A stretch of 28,023 nucleotides of DNA from the NCBI GenBank assembly GCA_947054185.1, contig CAMRVW010000007.1, positions 1 to 28,023 of the forward strand. The letters are read 5' to 3'. A model generated the notes under the pieces. It ran no database searches. It had not been told where the DNA came from and saw only the letters and a list, made by a program, of their open reading frames with translations. Made by a program: the position numbers and the translations under genes. This DNA comes from an uncultured Rikenellaceae bacterium (lineage in GTDB: Bacteria > Bacteroidota > Bacteroidia > Bacteroidales > Rikenellaceae). Positions 7,638 to 16,061 of this stretch are shown here, in pieces (the first letter of the stretch is position 1; each line of letters starts with the position of its first letter).

Positions 7638-7669
7638 TTTGGCATTAACAGGGCAAATGATTTACTTTG
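7638..7669 (+). promoter_or_regulatory. lon promoter
   Basis: TTTG at 7638-7641, a 20-nt spacer and TTACTTTG at 7662-7669 match the Bacteroidota promoter pattern with one deviation in the -7 box. Transcription would begin around 7676, about 10 nt before the ATG at 7686. This argues against the in-frame ATG at 7614, which would lie upstream of the promoter. Confidence 0.5.
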
Positions 7670-7685
7670 TCATTTAAAATTGAAT

Positions 7686-10103
7686 ATGAGCAAGAAATAT
7701 AAGAAAATAGACGAAGAGTTGTCTAATATATCGGATATGATTGACAAGGACACGGCCTTCGTGCCCGTCTTTTCCGAAGAGGACGAGACGACGGTGGAGA
7801 TACCCGAGGTGTTGCCCATCCTTACTTTGAGAAGCTCGGTGCTTTTCCCCGGCTCCATAACGCCCATAACGGTGGCGCGCAACAAGTCGGTGAGGCTGGT
7901 GCGCGACATAGAGCGTCAGGGGGCCCTGTTGGGTGCGGTGTTGCAGAAAGATTCGACCGTGGACGAGCCGTCGCCCGAGGATCTTTACAAGATAGGTACC
8001 GTTGCCCGCATCATCAAGACCCTTGAGATGCCTAACGGCAACATGACGGTGATACTTCACGGCATAGAGAAGTTCGAGGTGACCGAGTATGTGTCGTCGG
8101 AGCCTTACTTCAAGGCCAAAGTGCGCGTCTTGCACGACATTGTGCCCGAAAAAGACAATGTCAAGTTCGATGCCCTGATAGAGTCGGTCAAAGATATCGC
8201 CATCAACATCATCAACCTGACGCCGTCGGTGCCCAAGGAGGCGACATTCGCAATCAAGAACATAGATAACAAGAAGGGGGTGATAAACTTTATCAGCTCC
8301 AACATAGAGATATCCGACTCCGACAGGCAGCGTCTGCTCGAAGCCCCGGGGTTGCTCACGCGCGCGCAACGTCTTCTGGAGATACTTGTGCGCGAGCTTC
8401 AGTTGTTGCAGCTCAAAACCGAGATACAGCAGCGCGTAAAACAGGAGATAGACGCCCAGCAGCGCGAGTATTACCTCCAGCAGCAGATACGCACCATTCA
8501 GGAAGAGCTCGGCGGCGACCCTGTCGACCGTGAGATTGACGAGATGCGTTACAAGGCGCAGAAGAAGAAATGGAGCCGTGAGATTGCCGAGCTGTTTGAC
8601 AAGGAGCTTCTTAAGCTCGAGCGCATGAATCCGGCCGTGGCCGAATATTCCGTGCAGATGAACTATCTGCAGTTGATGCTCGACCTGCCGTGGCAGAGCG
8701 TGACCAAAGACAACCTTGACCTTGCCGGCGCCCGCAAGCATCTCGATGCCGACCATTACGGGTTGGACGATGTCAAAGACCGGATACTCGAACATCTGGC
8801 CGTATTGAAGCTCAAGGGAGACCTTAAGTCGCCGATATTGTGTCTTTACGGTCCTCCGGGCGTGGGCAAGACATCGCTCGGCAAGTCGGTGGCCGCATCG
8901 CTCAAACGCAAGTTCGGACGCATATCGCTCGGCGGTCTATATGACGAGGCCGAGATAAGGGGCCACAGACGCACATACATAGGCGCCATGCCCGGACGTA
9001 TAATACAGACGATACGCAAGTGCGGGTCGTCTAATCCTGTCATAATTCTCGACGAGATAGACAAGGTGGCGTCATCGAATCATGGTGACCCCGCCTCGGC
9101 TCTTCTTGAGGTGCTCGACCCTGAGCAGAACACCACATTTCATGACAATTACCTCGACGTGGAGTATGACCTTTCGAAGGTGCTCTTCATAGCGACGGCC
9201 AACAATGTTGCCAACATATCGCCTGCCTTGCGCGACCGCATGGAGATGATTAACGTGTCGGGCTATCTCTTGGAAGAGAAGGTCAAGATAGCTCTCTCGC
9301 ACCTGTTGCCCAAGCAGTTGGAGGCGCACGGCGTCAAGGCGCGTCAGCTCAAGCTCTCGGCAGAGGTGATAGAGAAGGTCATATCGGAGTACACGCGTGA
9401 GTCGGGTGTGCGTACGCTCGACAAGCTGATAGCCAAGATAGTGCGTCACAGAGCCAAGCAGATAGGTTTTGACGAGAAATTCAAGCCCACGGTAACGGCC
9501 GACGACATTGAGAAGATACTCGGTGTGCCCCGTTTTATCAACGAGATGTATGAGGGTAACGACATAACCGGCGTGGTTACCGGCCTGGCATGGACAGAGG
9601 TGGGTGGCGACATATTGTACATAGAGGCCAGCTCTAACAAAGGTAAGGGCGCCCTTACCATAACAGGTAATCTCGGCGACGTGATGAAAGAGTCGGCCAC
9701 AATTGCCTTGCAGTGGGTGAAGGCGCATGCCTCCGACTTAGGCATAGATCCCGCATTCTTCGAGAGCAACGATATTCACCTTCACGTGCCCGAGGGTGCC
9801 ACTCCCAAGGATGGCCCCAGCGCAGGAATAACGATGGTGACGGCGCTCGTGTCTATGTTGACCAATCGTAAAGTGCGCGAGCGGGTGGCCATGACGGGTG
9901 AGACCACCCTCCGTGGCAAGGTGTTGCCCGTGGGTGGCCTTAAAGAGAAGATACTCGCAGCCAAGAGGGCCGGGATAACCGATATAATAGTTTCCGAAGA
10001 GAACAAAAAGGATATTGGCGAGATAAAAGAAGAGTACATAAACGGTCTCTCTTTCCATTACGTCAAGACCCTCGAACAAGTGCTCGATAAAGCACTGCTG
10101 TAA
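7686..10103 (+). CDS. lon: ATP-dependent Lon protease
   Basis: Soluble AAA+ serine protease that degrades misfolded and regulatory proteins. The 805-aa product has the N-terminal substrate-binding LON domain (about 40-235), a helical linker, the Walker A motif GPPGVGKT (389-396), Walker B ILDEID with D456/E457, and the C-terminal protease domain with the Ser712-Lys755 dyad inside DGPSAGITM and GGLKEKILAAKRAG. Length and order are those of LonA enzymes. I chose the ATG at 7686 (MSKKYKKIDEEL) over one at 7614 because the extra 24 residues are atypical and the promoter lies between the two. It is monocistronic and converges on the PspC operon, with a large inverted repeat in the 150-bp gap. Control by the palindrome at 7586 is possible but unproven. 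Confidence 0.96.
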   Translation: MSKKYKKIDEELSNISDMIDKDTAFVPVFSEEDETTVEIPEVLPILTLRSSVLFPGSITPITVARNKSVRLVRDIERQGALLGAVLQKDSTVDEPSPEDLYKIGTVARIIKTLEMPNGNMTVILHGIEKFEVTEYVSSEPYFKAKVRVLHDIVPEKDNVKFDALIESVKDIAINIINLTPSVPKEATFAIKNIDNKKGVINFISSNIEISDSDRQRLLEAPGLLTRAQRLLEILVRELQLLQLKTEIQQRVKQEIDAQQREYYLQQQIRTIQEELGGDPVDREIDEMRYKAQKKKWSREIAELFDKELLKLERMNPAVAEYSVQMNYLQLMLDLPWQSVTKDNLDLAGARKHLDADHYGLDDVKDRILEHLAVLKLKGDLKSPILCLYGPPGVGKTSLGKSVAASLKRKFGRISLGGLYDEAEIRGHRRTYIGAMPGRIIQTIRKCGSSNPVIILDEIDKVASSNHGDPASALLEVLDPEQNTTFHDNYLDVEYDLSKVLFIATANNVANISPALRDRMEMINVSGYLLEEKVKIALSHLLPKQLEAHGVKARQLKLSAEVIEKVISEYTRESGVRTLDKLIAKIVRHRAKQIGFDEKFKPTVTADDIEKILGVPRFINEMYEGNDITGVVTGLAWTEVGGDILYIEASSNKGKGALTITGNLGDVMKESATIALQWVKAHASDLGIDPAFFESNDIHLHVPEGATPKDGPSAGITMVTALVSMLTNRKVRERVAMTGETTLRGKVLPVGGLKEKILAAKRAGITDIIVSEENKKDIGEIKEEYINGLSFHYVKTLEQVLDKALL

Positions 10104-10159
10104 TGACTTGCGGAAACAGCCTCGTTTAATGGTTTGCCGGGACTGCGCTTTGTTTTGCG

Positions 10160-10240
10160 GACACTGCCGTTTATGTTGCTGGCACTGCCGTTTTGATTTT
10201 GCGGGCAGTGCCAGCAATATAACGGCATCCGGCAAAACAC
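10160..10240. repeat. ACTGCC repeat units between lon and the PspC operon
   Basis: Two direct units (CACTGCCGTTTATGTTGCTGG and a variant) face one or two inverted ones (GGCAGTGCCAGCAA...). They belong to the same short-unit family that flanks the large repeat elements at 1588-1650 and 18682-18779, here without an adjoining large element. Confidence 0.55.
10167..10225. terminator. Large inverted repeat between convergent lon and pspC-like genes
   Basis: A 14-bp perfect core (10176-10189 with 10204-10217) extends outward to about 22 bp with one bulge and one G-T pair. The loop is 14 nt. The arms are made of the ACTGCC-type repeat units in opposite orientation. Its position between two converging genes suggests a bidirectional transcription barrier, but no clean U tract follows on either strand, so termination is inferred from placement. 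Confidence 0.45.
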
Positions 10241-10253
10241 ATGCGGTTCCGTG

Positions 10254-11762
10254 TCAGATTTCTATGACTTCCCGGGTGCCCTCGGGTGTTTTGGTCGACG
10301 AGAGAGTTTTTCCTTTAGATACGGGGGTGTGTTTTTGGGGTTGCAACATGGGGAACATGCCGTTTATTCGTCCTCCGTGTGTGCGGTTGTGGAGAGAGAG
10401 GTTGTTGTCTATAAGCACTTGTCCGCCTTTGGGTACGCCTATGCTGACTTTCACTTTCTGCCTGCGATAGCTGCCGGGCCTGGTGAAGAGCTGGCTGTCG
10501 TCGACAAAGAGGGTGTCGCCGCGTTGGTATATGTTGAAGTCGATGGCAGAGGCGAGCGAGAGAGCTTCGGCCTCGCTTGAGCCTGACGACTGGCGTTTTA
10601 CGGTGACATAGTATGACTTGTCGTCAGACTGGTATGTGGTGATGTCGGTATATTCGCGTATCAGTATGGGGTCGGTGGTGCCGACGCCTGATATTGAGCG
10701 CACAAAGAGGGTGTCGCCCGAGGGCTTGGTTATGTTGAAGTCGGTCTCTATGCGGTTTTCATAGTTGAAACGCAGGGGTTCTTTGATGCTGAAGATGCCG
10801 GCGAGGGTCCACGATACCACCCATATTGTGACTAAGGGCCATACAACAATGGCGCGCATGGGCTTGCTTGTCAGTATTTTAATGAAAAGGTAAAAGAGCA
10901 GCGACAGTGGTGCGGCCACACCCCATATGGCGATGGAGCCCAGAAGATATAATGAGCTTCCGAGCCATACGGCCCATGTGTCGTAAAACATGGTCAGCAC
11001 GGTGTAACCGCCTGTTATGACGGCCAGTATCGTGGTGCCCAGTATCACGCAGATGAATATTATGGCGGCATAGATGATGAATTTGACCACCTTGCTTATG
11101 ATATAGAGAGCTCCGGTGATGGCATTTGCCGTCTTGTCGCCTTTGTCGTTGTTGTTAAGGCTGCTGCGGAACGATGCCCGTATGGTGTCGGTGGTGACGG
11201 GGCGGCCTTCGAGTTCGAGTTTCTGGCGCGGTGTGGTTGCCACAGGTATTACGATCCATGCGGCGATGTATGTGAGCATGAAGATGCCGACGCCGCTGGC
11301 AAACGAGCCGCCCAACAGTATCAGTGTCAGGAGTATGAGCGTGACACCCAGGCGCAGCAGGTTGGTGTCGATGTTGAAGTATATGCCCAGGCCGCTGAAT
11401 ATGCCCCCCAGACGAGCCCCCTCTTTGACACGATAGAGGCGTTTGGGCATGGGAGAGGTGTATTCGGCGTTTGTATCTTTGGTTGTCTCTTTGGCGCCGA
11501 ACGGCATCTCGTCGATGTCGCCCATCTGCTCGACCACCCATTCGGCGGTTTTGCGGTCTATGGGCTCGTTGAACTCTTTCTGGCGGGATAGGAGCAACTC
11601 GGCCACGCGGGCCTCTATGTCTTCGGCAATCTCGCGTCCCTCTTCGCCGTCGGCTTTGCAGGCGCGCTCCAGTCGGTCGAAATAGTTTTTCAGAATGTCA
11701 TAGGCATCGTTTTCTGCTATGAACGATATGCCGCTTATGCTTATGTTGAGAGTCTCTTTCAT
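10254..11762 (-). CDS. PspC-domain membrane protein with C-terminal extracytoplasmic region
   Basis: 502-aa integral membrane protein, last gene of a three-gene operon. Residues 1-90 form a soluble domain (MKETLNISISGISF...EIAEDIEARVAELL) that resembles the first 60 residues of the upstream PspC protein. A PspC domain follows at 108-175 (KRLYRVKEGARLGGIFSGLG and two hydrophobic stretches). Further membrane segments lie near 227-258, 263-297 and 303-325, then a Ser/Thr- and Asp-rich C-terminal region of about 175 residues that looks beta-rich and would sit outside the cytoplasm. PspC proteins are envelope-stress sensors in the phage-shock system of Proteobacteria; in Bacteroidota the role is not well defined, so stress sensing is inference. 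Its start lies 4 nt after the PadR stop, suggesting translational coupling. Confidence 0.8.
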   Translation of the reverse strand: MKETLNISISGISFIAENDAYDILKNYFDRLERACKADGEEGREIAEDIEARVAELLLSRQKEFNEPIDRKTAEWVVEQMGDIDEMPFGAKETTKDTNAEYTSPMPKRLYRVKEGARLGGIFSGLGIYFNIDTNLLRLGVTLILLTLILLGGSFASGVGIFMLTYIAAWIVIPVATTPRQKLELEGRPVTTDTIRASFRSSLNNNDKGDKTANAITGALYIISKVVKFIIYAAIIFICVILGTTILAVITGGYTVLTMFYDTWAVWLGSSLYLLGSIAIWGVAAPLSLLFYLFIKILTSKPMRAIVVWPLVTIWVVSWTLAGIFSIKEPLRFNYENRIETDFNITKPSGDTLFVRSISGVGTTDPILIREYTDITTYQSDDKSYYVTVKRQSSGSSEAEALSLASAIDFNIYQRGDTLFVDDSQLFTRPGSYRRQKVKVSIGVPKGGQVLIDNNLSLHNRTHGGRINGMFPMLQPQKHTPVSKGKTLSSTKTPEGTREVIEI

Positions 11763-11766
11763 GGCT

Positions 11767-12135
11767 TTACTGTTCTTGTGGTTGGTCTTCCCGGCAGTTG
11801 CTTCTTATTTTGCTTATCTGCTCGACGAGCTCTTGCCATGCTATGTCGAGTTGGTTGAGTATGTCGCGTCCGTGAGGGGTGATGCGGTAATATTTGCGGG
11901 GAGGGCCCTGGGGTGACTCTTCCCACCGATATTCGAGCAGACCGCCGTTTTTCTGACGTGTCAAAAGGGGATAGAGTGTGCCTTCAACAACGATCATCTC
12001 GCTCTGTTTGAGCTCTGCGATGATCTCTGAGGCGTAAGCGTCGGTGCGCGAGAGTATCGAAAGAATGCAATACTCGAGGATGCCTTTGCGCATCTGTGCC
12101 TTGATGTTGTCTGATAGATTATTTGTTGTTGCCAT
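11767..12135 (-). CDS. PadR-family transcriptional regulator
   Basis: 122-aa winged-helix DNA-binding protein. The PadR signature is clear: RKGILEYCILSILSRTDAYASEIIAEL (about 16-42), the recognition-helix region VVEGTLYPLLTRQKNGGLLEYRWEES (49-74), and the wing GPPRKYYRITPHGRDIL (77-93). It has the short C-terminus of the PadR-s1 type, without a long dimerisation domain. PadR proteins usually repress their own operon and respond to a small molecule or stress. Here it is sandwiched between two PspC genes (11 nt after one, 4 nt before the next), so it most likely controls this operon. The effector is unknown. Confidence 0.9.
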   Translation of the reverse strand: MATTNNLSDNIKAQMRKGILEYCILSILSRTDAYASEIIAELKQSEMIVVEGTLYPLLTRQKNGGLLEYRWEESPQGPPRKYYRITPHGRDILNQLDIAWQELVEQISKIRSNCREDQPQEQ

Positions 12136-12146
12136 AGTGGTAAATT

Positions 12147-12671
12147 TTAATCCTGCTTACTCATTTTGTCCATTATCTTGAAGTCTTCTTCGGTCTTGGG
12201 GCGAGGCATTATTATCCACAAGACGATGTATACGAACAGGCCCGTGCCGAAACATATGATCAGTATGAGCATGACGATGCGTATGATGACGGGGTCGATG
12301 CCGAAATAGAGACCCAGACCGCTGCATACACCACCCAGCACCTTGTGCCGTGTGTCTCGAAAAAGTTTGTTGTTTGCCATTTTTTTGTCCTCCCTGTTTT
12401 TGTTGTCAGAGTCGGCGAATATCTCCGGTGAGCCGAGGGTTGCTTTGATCCTGTCTATCATGGGGATGGTGACCACACGTATGGCTCCGGCGCCGTATTC
12501 GCGTAAAAGTTCGCTTATGCGTGATTCTATGTCGTCGATTATCTCTGATGCATCGGCCTGGCCCGACAGCCGGTCGGTTATGGCCATCAGATAGTCGTTG
12601 AGTTGACAATAGGCCTCCTCTTCGATGCAGAACGCCGTGCCCGAGATATTGACAGTTGTGGTTCGTTTCAT
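12147..12671 (-). CDS. Small PspC-domain membrane protein
   Basis: 174-aa protein, first gene of the operon. Residues 1-60 (MKRTTTVNISGTAFCIEEEAY...EIIDDIESRISELLREYG) resemble the N-terminus of the larger PspC protein downstream. A linker leads to the PspC domain at 103-157 (KLFRDTRHKVLGGVCSGLGLYF then hydrophobic segments ending in LWIIMPRPK). One or two membrane spans are expected, with the N-terminal domain probably cytoplasmic. A good promoter lies just upstream. The shared N-terminal domain suggests the two PspC proteins interact with each other or with a common partner; this is inference. Confidence 0.85.
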   Translation of the reverse strand: MKRTTTVNISGTAFCIEEEAYCQLNDYLMAITDRLSGQADASEIIDDIESRISELLREYGAGAIRVVTIPMIDRIKATLGSPEIFADSDNKNREDKKMANNKLFRDTRHKVLGGVCSGLGLYFGIDPVIIRIVMLILIICFGTGLFVYIVLWIIMPRPKTEEDFKIMDKMSKQD

Positions 12672-12735
12672 GAGAGTGTCGTTTAAAGTTAGCGGATATT
12701 ATTATTTGCTTGTAAGGTTTATTACTATTATGACA

Positions 12736-12767
12736 CAAATATAAAAAATGTTTTTATAACATGCAAT
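12736..12767 (-). promoter_or_regulatory. Promoter of the PspC-PadR-PspC operon
   Basis: On the minus strand ATTG (12767-12764) is followed after 20 nt by TATATTTG (12743-12736), a close match to the Bacteroidota promoter pattern. The predicted start near 12730 gives a leader of about 58 nt before the ATG at 12671. A PadR site would be expected nearby, but I could not single out a dyad. Confidence 0.5.
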
Positions 12768-12885
12768 ACATAATACTTATTTTTTGAATTATTTTTTTAA
12801 CCCATTGATTTTCAGATGGTGTTTTTAGGGCTTTTTAGTGGTGGAAATGGGCGTTTGTTCTCTTTTGAGAATGCTATGTATGAAA

Positions 12886-12919
12886 AAGCACCCTGTGGGT
12901 GAGTGCTCACAGGGTGCTT
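12886..12919 (-). terminator. Rho-independent terminator of the M3 peptidase gene
   Basis: AAGCACCCTGTG (12886-12897) and CACAGGGTGCTT (12908-12919) form a perfect 12-bp stem with a 10-nt loop. Read on the minus strand it is followed by TTTTTCATAC. It lies 22 nt past the stop codon of the peptidase gene and is the cleanest terminator in the window. Confidence 0.8.
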
Positions 12920-12941
12920 AAGTTTGATATTTCGTGGATCT

Positions 12942-15041
12942 CTATTCGAGGCCGAGGCGTTGTTTCATCGGTTTTTTAGATGGGGCGTGTCCGCGGAAGA
13001 TGGCGTAAGTCTCGGCCTCGTCGCGGCTGCCTCCCACCTCAAGGAGCTTGCGGAACTTGTCGGCGGTTTTGCGGTCGAAGATATCGCCTGTCTCGACGAA
13101 TGCGGCGAACGCGTCGGCATCGAGAAGTTGCGACCATATGTAACCGTAATAGCCTGCCGCGTAACCTCCGTTAAAGATGTGCTGGAAGTATGTCGAGCGA
13201 TATCGGGGCTCTATCTCGGGTATGAGTCCGCGCTTTTTCATGGATGCCGCCTCGAAGGCGAGCACGTCTATGTCGCCGGCTTTGCGTATGGTGTGGTAAT
13301 CCATGTCTAGAAGTGCCGCGGCAACGAGCTCGGTGGTGACGAAACCTTTGTTGAAGAGGGCGGCATTGTTGATTTTGGTTATCAGCGAGTCGGGGATGAC
13401 CTCGCCGTTCTTATAGTGCTTGGCATAGAGCTTGAGCACCTGAGGATGGGTGGCCCAGTTTTCCATTATCTGCGAGGGGAGCTCGACGAAATCGCGGGGT
13501 GTGCCTTTGAGTCCCGAATATTTGACGTCTGACACCAGTCCGTGCACGGCGTGGCCGAACTCGTGGAAGAATGTCTCGACCTCGTCGATGGACAAGAGGG
13601 CCGGAGCCTCTGAGGTGGGGCGGGTGAAGTTGCAGGTGACGGTGGATATGGGGGCCACGCGTATGCCGTCTTTATAGCTCTGCGACCTATAGCTTGAGCA
13701 CCAGGCGCCCACGCGTTTGCCGCTGCGGGGGTACATGTCGAGCACTATGGCGCCGAGGTGGGAGCCGTCTTTGTCGAACACCTCGAAGACAGAGCATTCG
13801 TCATCATAGACGGGTGCCCCCTTGACCTCTTTGAATGTTATTCCATAGAGTTTGCCTATGACGGTGAAGATGCCTGAGCGCACCGCTCCGATAGAGAAAT
13901 AGGGGCGTATCTGGTTTTCGTCTATATCATACTTGGCTTTGCGCAGTTTTTCGGCATAGTACCACCAGTCCCAGCTGTTGAACTTGTTGCCCTTGCCTTC
14001 GGCAGCCTTGATGGCTTTCATCTCGGCCAGCTCGCCTTTGGCGCGTTTGAGGGCGGGTGTCCACAGTTCGTTGAGCAGCTCGTAAACGTTGGCGGTGTTG
14101 CCTGCCATGTTGTTTTCAAGCACATAAGAGGCGTAATCGGGGTAACCGAGCAGTTTGGCGCGTTTGAGGCGCAGGTTGACAAGCGAGTCGACTATCAGGT
14201 TGTTGTCGGTGTCGCCGCCGCCGTTGCAGCGGTTGATGTAACCCATGTAAAGCTCTTTGCGTTTGGCCGCATCGGGCGAGTATTGGAGGAACGGCAGCAT
14301 GCTGGCCTTGTCGAGAGTGAAGACCCATTTGCCGTCATGGCCGCGTTTGCGGGCTTCTGTGGCAGCCGCCTCGATGGCGCCCGAGGGGAGTCCGGCAAGC
14401 GAGGCCGTGTCGGTGACCGTGATATAGAAGCGGTTCATCTCTTTGAGCAGGTTGTTGCCGAAGCGCAGAGACAGCTCTGATATTTTTTCGTTGATGCCTT
14501 TGAGCTCCTCTTTCTTTTCGGGGCTGAGGGCGGCACCGCTGCGCACGAAACTCTTATAGATCTTCTCGGTGAGGCGGCGTTGGGTGGCGTCGAGACCTTT
14601 CATGTTGTCGTGCACGGCTTTGACGCGGGCAAAGAGGCTGTCGTTCATGCTGATGGCGTTGTTGTGGCGCGTGAGCATGGGCGAGAGCTTTTGTTGAACC
14701 TCTTTAAGCTCGTCGGTCATCATTGACGAGGTGAGGGCGCCGTAAGCACCGCTGATGCGGCTGATGAATTCGCCGCTCTCGGTGTAAGGCACGATGGTGT
14801 TTTCAAAGTCGGGAGCCTCACTGTTGGCTATGATGGCCGCTATTTCGGCATTCTCGCGCTTCATGCCCTCTTCAAAGGCGGGTATGAAGTGCTCGGTTTT
14901 GATTTTATCGAACGGCGGCATGCCGAACGGTGTCGACCACTCCTCGAAGAAGGGGTTGGGGGCGGCTGACGATGAATCTTCATTGCATGATACTGTCGCA
15001 AGAAGCAGGGCTGAAAGCGCCATTACGGTAAATTTTTTCAC
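12942..15041 (-). CDS. M3-family zinc metallopeptidase, dipeptidyl carboxypeptidase type (lipoprotein)
   Basis: About 699-aa peptidase of the thimet oligopeptidase / dipeptidyl carboxypeptidase family, expected to cut short peptides. The zinc site HEFGH lies at about 493-497 of the chosen product, followed by the family glutamate in VELPSQIMENW, and the C-terminal domain is full length. I start at the GTG at 15041: VKKFTVMALSALLLATVSC is then a short signal peptide ending in a lipobox-like TVSC, so the protein would be anchored at Cys19. The ORF continues 81 codons further upstream without stops, but those residues are low-complexity and run across the promoter. The ATG at 15023 would remove the lysines of the signal peptide. 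A terminator follows the stop. It may feed peptides to a transporter, but no functional link is shown by its neighbours. Confidence 0.88.
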   Translation of the reverse strand: MKKFTVMALSALLLATVSCNEDSSSAAPNPFFEEWSTPFGMPPFDKIKTEHFIPAFEEGMKRENAEIAAIIANSEAPDFENTIVPYTESGEFISRISGAYGALTSSMMTDELKEVQQKLSPMLTRHNNAISMNDSLFARVKAVHDNMKGLDATQRRLTEKIYKSFVRSGAALSPEKKEELKGINEKISELSLRFGNNLLKEMNRFYITVTDTASLAGLPSGAIEAAATEARKRGHDGKWVFTLDKASMLPFLQYSPDAAKRKELYMGYINRCNGGGDTDNNLIVDSLVNLRLKRAKLLGYPDYASYVLENNMAGNTANVYELLNELWTPALKRAKGELAEMKAIKAAEGKGNKFNSWDWWYYAEKLRKAKYDIDENQIRPYFSIGAVRSGIFTVIGKLYGITFKEVKGAPVYDDECSVFEVFDKDGSHLGAIVLDMYPRSGKRVGAWCSSYRSQSYKDGIRVAPISTVTCNFTRPTSEAPALLSIDEVETFFHEFGHAVHGLVSDVKYSGLKGTPRDFVELPSQIMENWATHPQVLKLYAKHYKNGEVIPDSLITKINNAALFNKGFVTTELVAAALLDMDYHTIRKAGDIDVLAFEAASMKKRGLIPEIEPRYRSTYFQHIFNGGYAAGYYGYIWSQLLDADAFAAFVETGDIFDRKTADKFRKLLEVGGSRDEAETYAIFRGHAPSKKPMKQRLGLE

Positions 15042-15281
15042 GATTTGAATCTTTTGTTTATCTTTGAGAGTTATTGGGTATGCCCGTCTGTCGACAGGCT
15101 GTATATTGTTACTGTTGGCGGGCGGCCTCTTCCTGACGGTATGTCTGCCCGGGGGTCGGAGACCTGCTTTTGTCGGGGGACTCGATGTGGCGGCTCTGAT
15201 GTCGGATGCAGACGCGGGCTTGGGGAGGCCGTTATGTCTGCGGGTTATTATTGCCGGCATTTGCAGGGCGACCCTTTTAGG

Positions 15282-15313
15282 CAAAGATAGATAAATTATA
15301 GTTTGTATGCAAC
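15282..15313 (-). promoter_or_regulatory. Possible promoter of the M3 peptidase gene, overlapping the start of rsmE
   Basis: On the minus strand GTTG (15313-15310) precedes TATCTTTG (15289-15282) by 20 nt. The -33 element lies inside the first codons of divergent rsmE (ATG at 15307). The resulting leader would be about 235 nt, unusually long; a closer promoter is not evident. Confidence 0.4.
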
Positions 15314-16050
15314 TTTTTTATGCGCCCGGGTTGGTGGGCGATTTTTATACTCTCACAGAGGAGGAGTCTGTTCATTGTGTCAAGGTGTTGCGCGTGCGTA
15401 AGGGTGACATTCTCACCATGACGGACGGATGCGGCACCAGGATAGTGGCCGAGGTGGTGGAGTCTGACCGTAAGGCCACGTCGGTGCATGTGTTGGAGAG
15501 GCATGCAGGTGCCGCACCGTTGGGTTACGAGCTTATAGTGGCTTGCGCTCCCACCAAGAACATAGACCGTTTCGAGTGGTTTGTGGAGAAGGCCGTGGAG
15601 GTGGGGGTGACTGCCATTGTGCCTATATGTTGCCAAAACAGTGAGCGTCGTGTGGTCAAGCAGGAGCGGTTGGCCAAGATTGCCGTGTCGGCCATGAAGC
15701 AGTCTCTTAAATATACTCTGCCAGTGGTGGAGCCTATGTGCGATTTTGCCGATTTTGTAAAGCGTGATTTTGCCGTCACTGCCGGGGCGGGTATTGGTCG
15801 TGATGATATCGTTGACACACAGTTGTTTATAGCTCATTGCGACCCCTCGGAGGATAAACGTTTGTTGAGGGATGCGGTATCTCGTGGCAGCAGGGTTGTG
15901 ATAACCATAGGGCCGGAGGGCGACTTTTCGGCAGCGGAGGTTGAGATGGCACACTCTGTCGGATTTGCTTCCGTGTCGTTGGGTGAGAGCAGGCTGAGAA
16001 CGGAGACGGCGGCTCTGGCGGCAGTGATGACCGTGTTGCTGAAGAACTAA
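15307..16050 (+). CDS. rsmE: 16S rRNA (uracil1498-N3)-methyltransferase
   Basis: 247-aa SPOUT-class methyltransferase that modifies U1498 of 16S rRNA using S-adenosylmethionine. An N-terminal PUA-like domain (FYAPGLVGDFYTLTEEESVHCVKVLRVRKGD) is followed by the knotted catalytic domain, whose hallmark loops GPEGDF (202-207) and LGESRLRTETA (225-235) build the cofactor site. Length is normal. It is the first gene of a short plus-strand run: its TAA overlaps the first possible ATG of the next gene by one base. It is divergent from the M3 peptidase gene. I see no strong promoter; any -10 region would overlap that of the peptidase. Confidence 0.94.
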   Translation: MQLFYAPGLVGDFYTLTEEESVHCVKVLRVRKGDILTMTDGCGTRIVAEVVESDRKATSVHVLERHAGAAPLGYELIVACAPTKNIDRFEWFVEKAVEVGVTAIVPICCQNSERRVVKQERLAKIAVSAMKQSLKYTLPVVEPMCDFADFVKRDFAVTAGAGIGRDDIVDTQLFIAHCDPSEDKRLLRDAVSRGSRVVITIGPEGDFSAAEVEMAHSVGFASVSLGESRLRTETAALAAVMTVLLKN

Positions 16051-16061
16051 TGCGTGGGAGT

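Noticed and set aside
7674..8795. 373-codon minus-strand ORF opposite lon
   Set aside because: It is the shadow of the lon reading frame, rich in His, Leu and Val from reversed codons, with no promoter or family.
15042..15284. N-terminal extension of the M3 peptidase
   Set aside because: It would bury the signal peptide 81 residues inside the protein and runs across the likely transcription leader.
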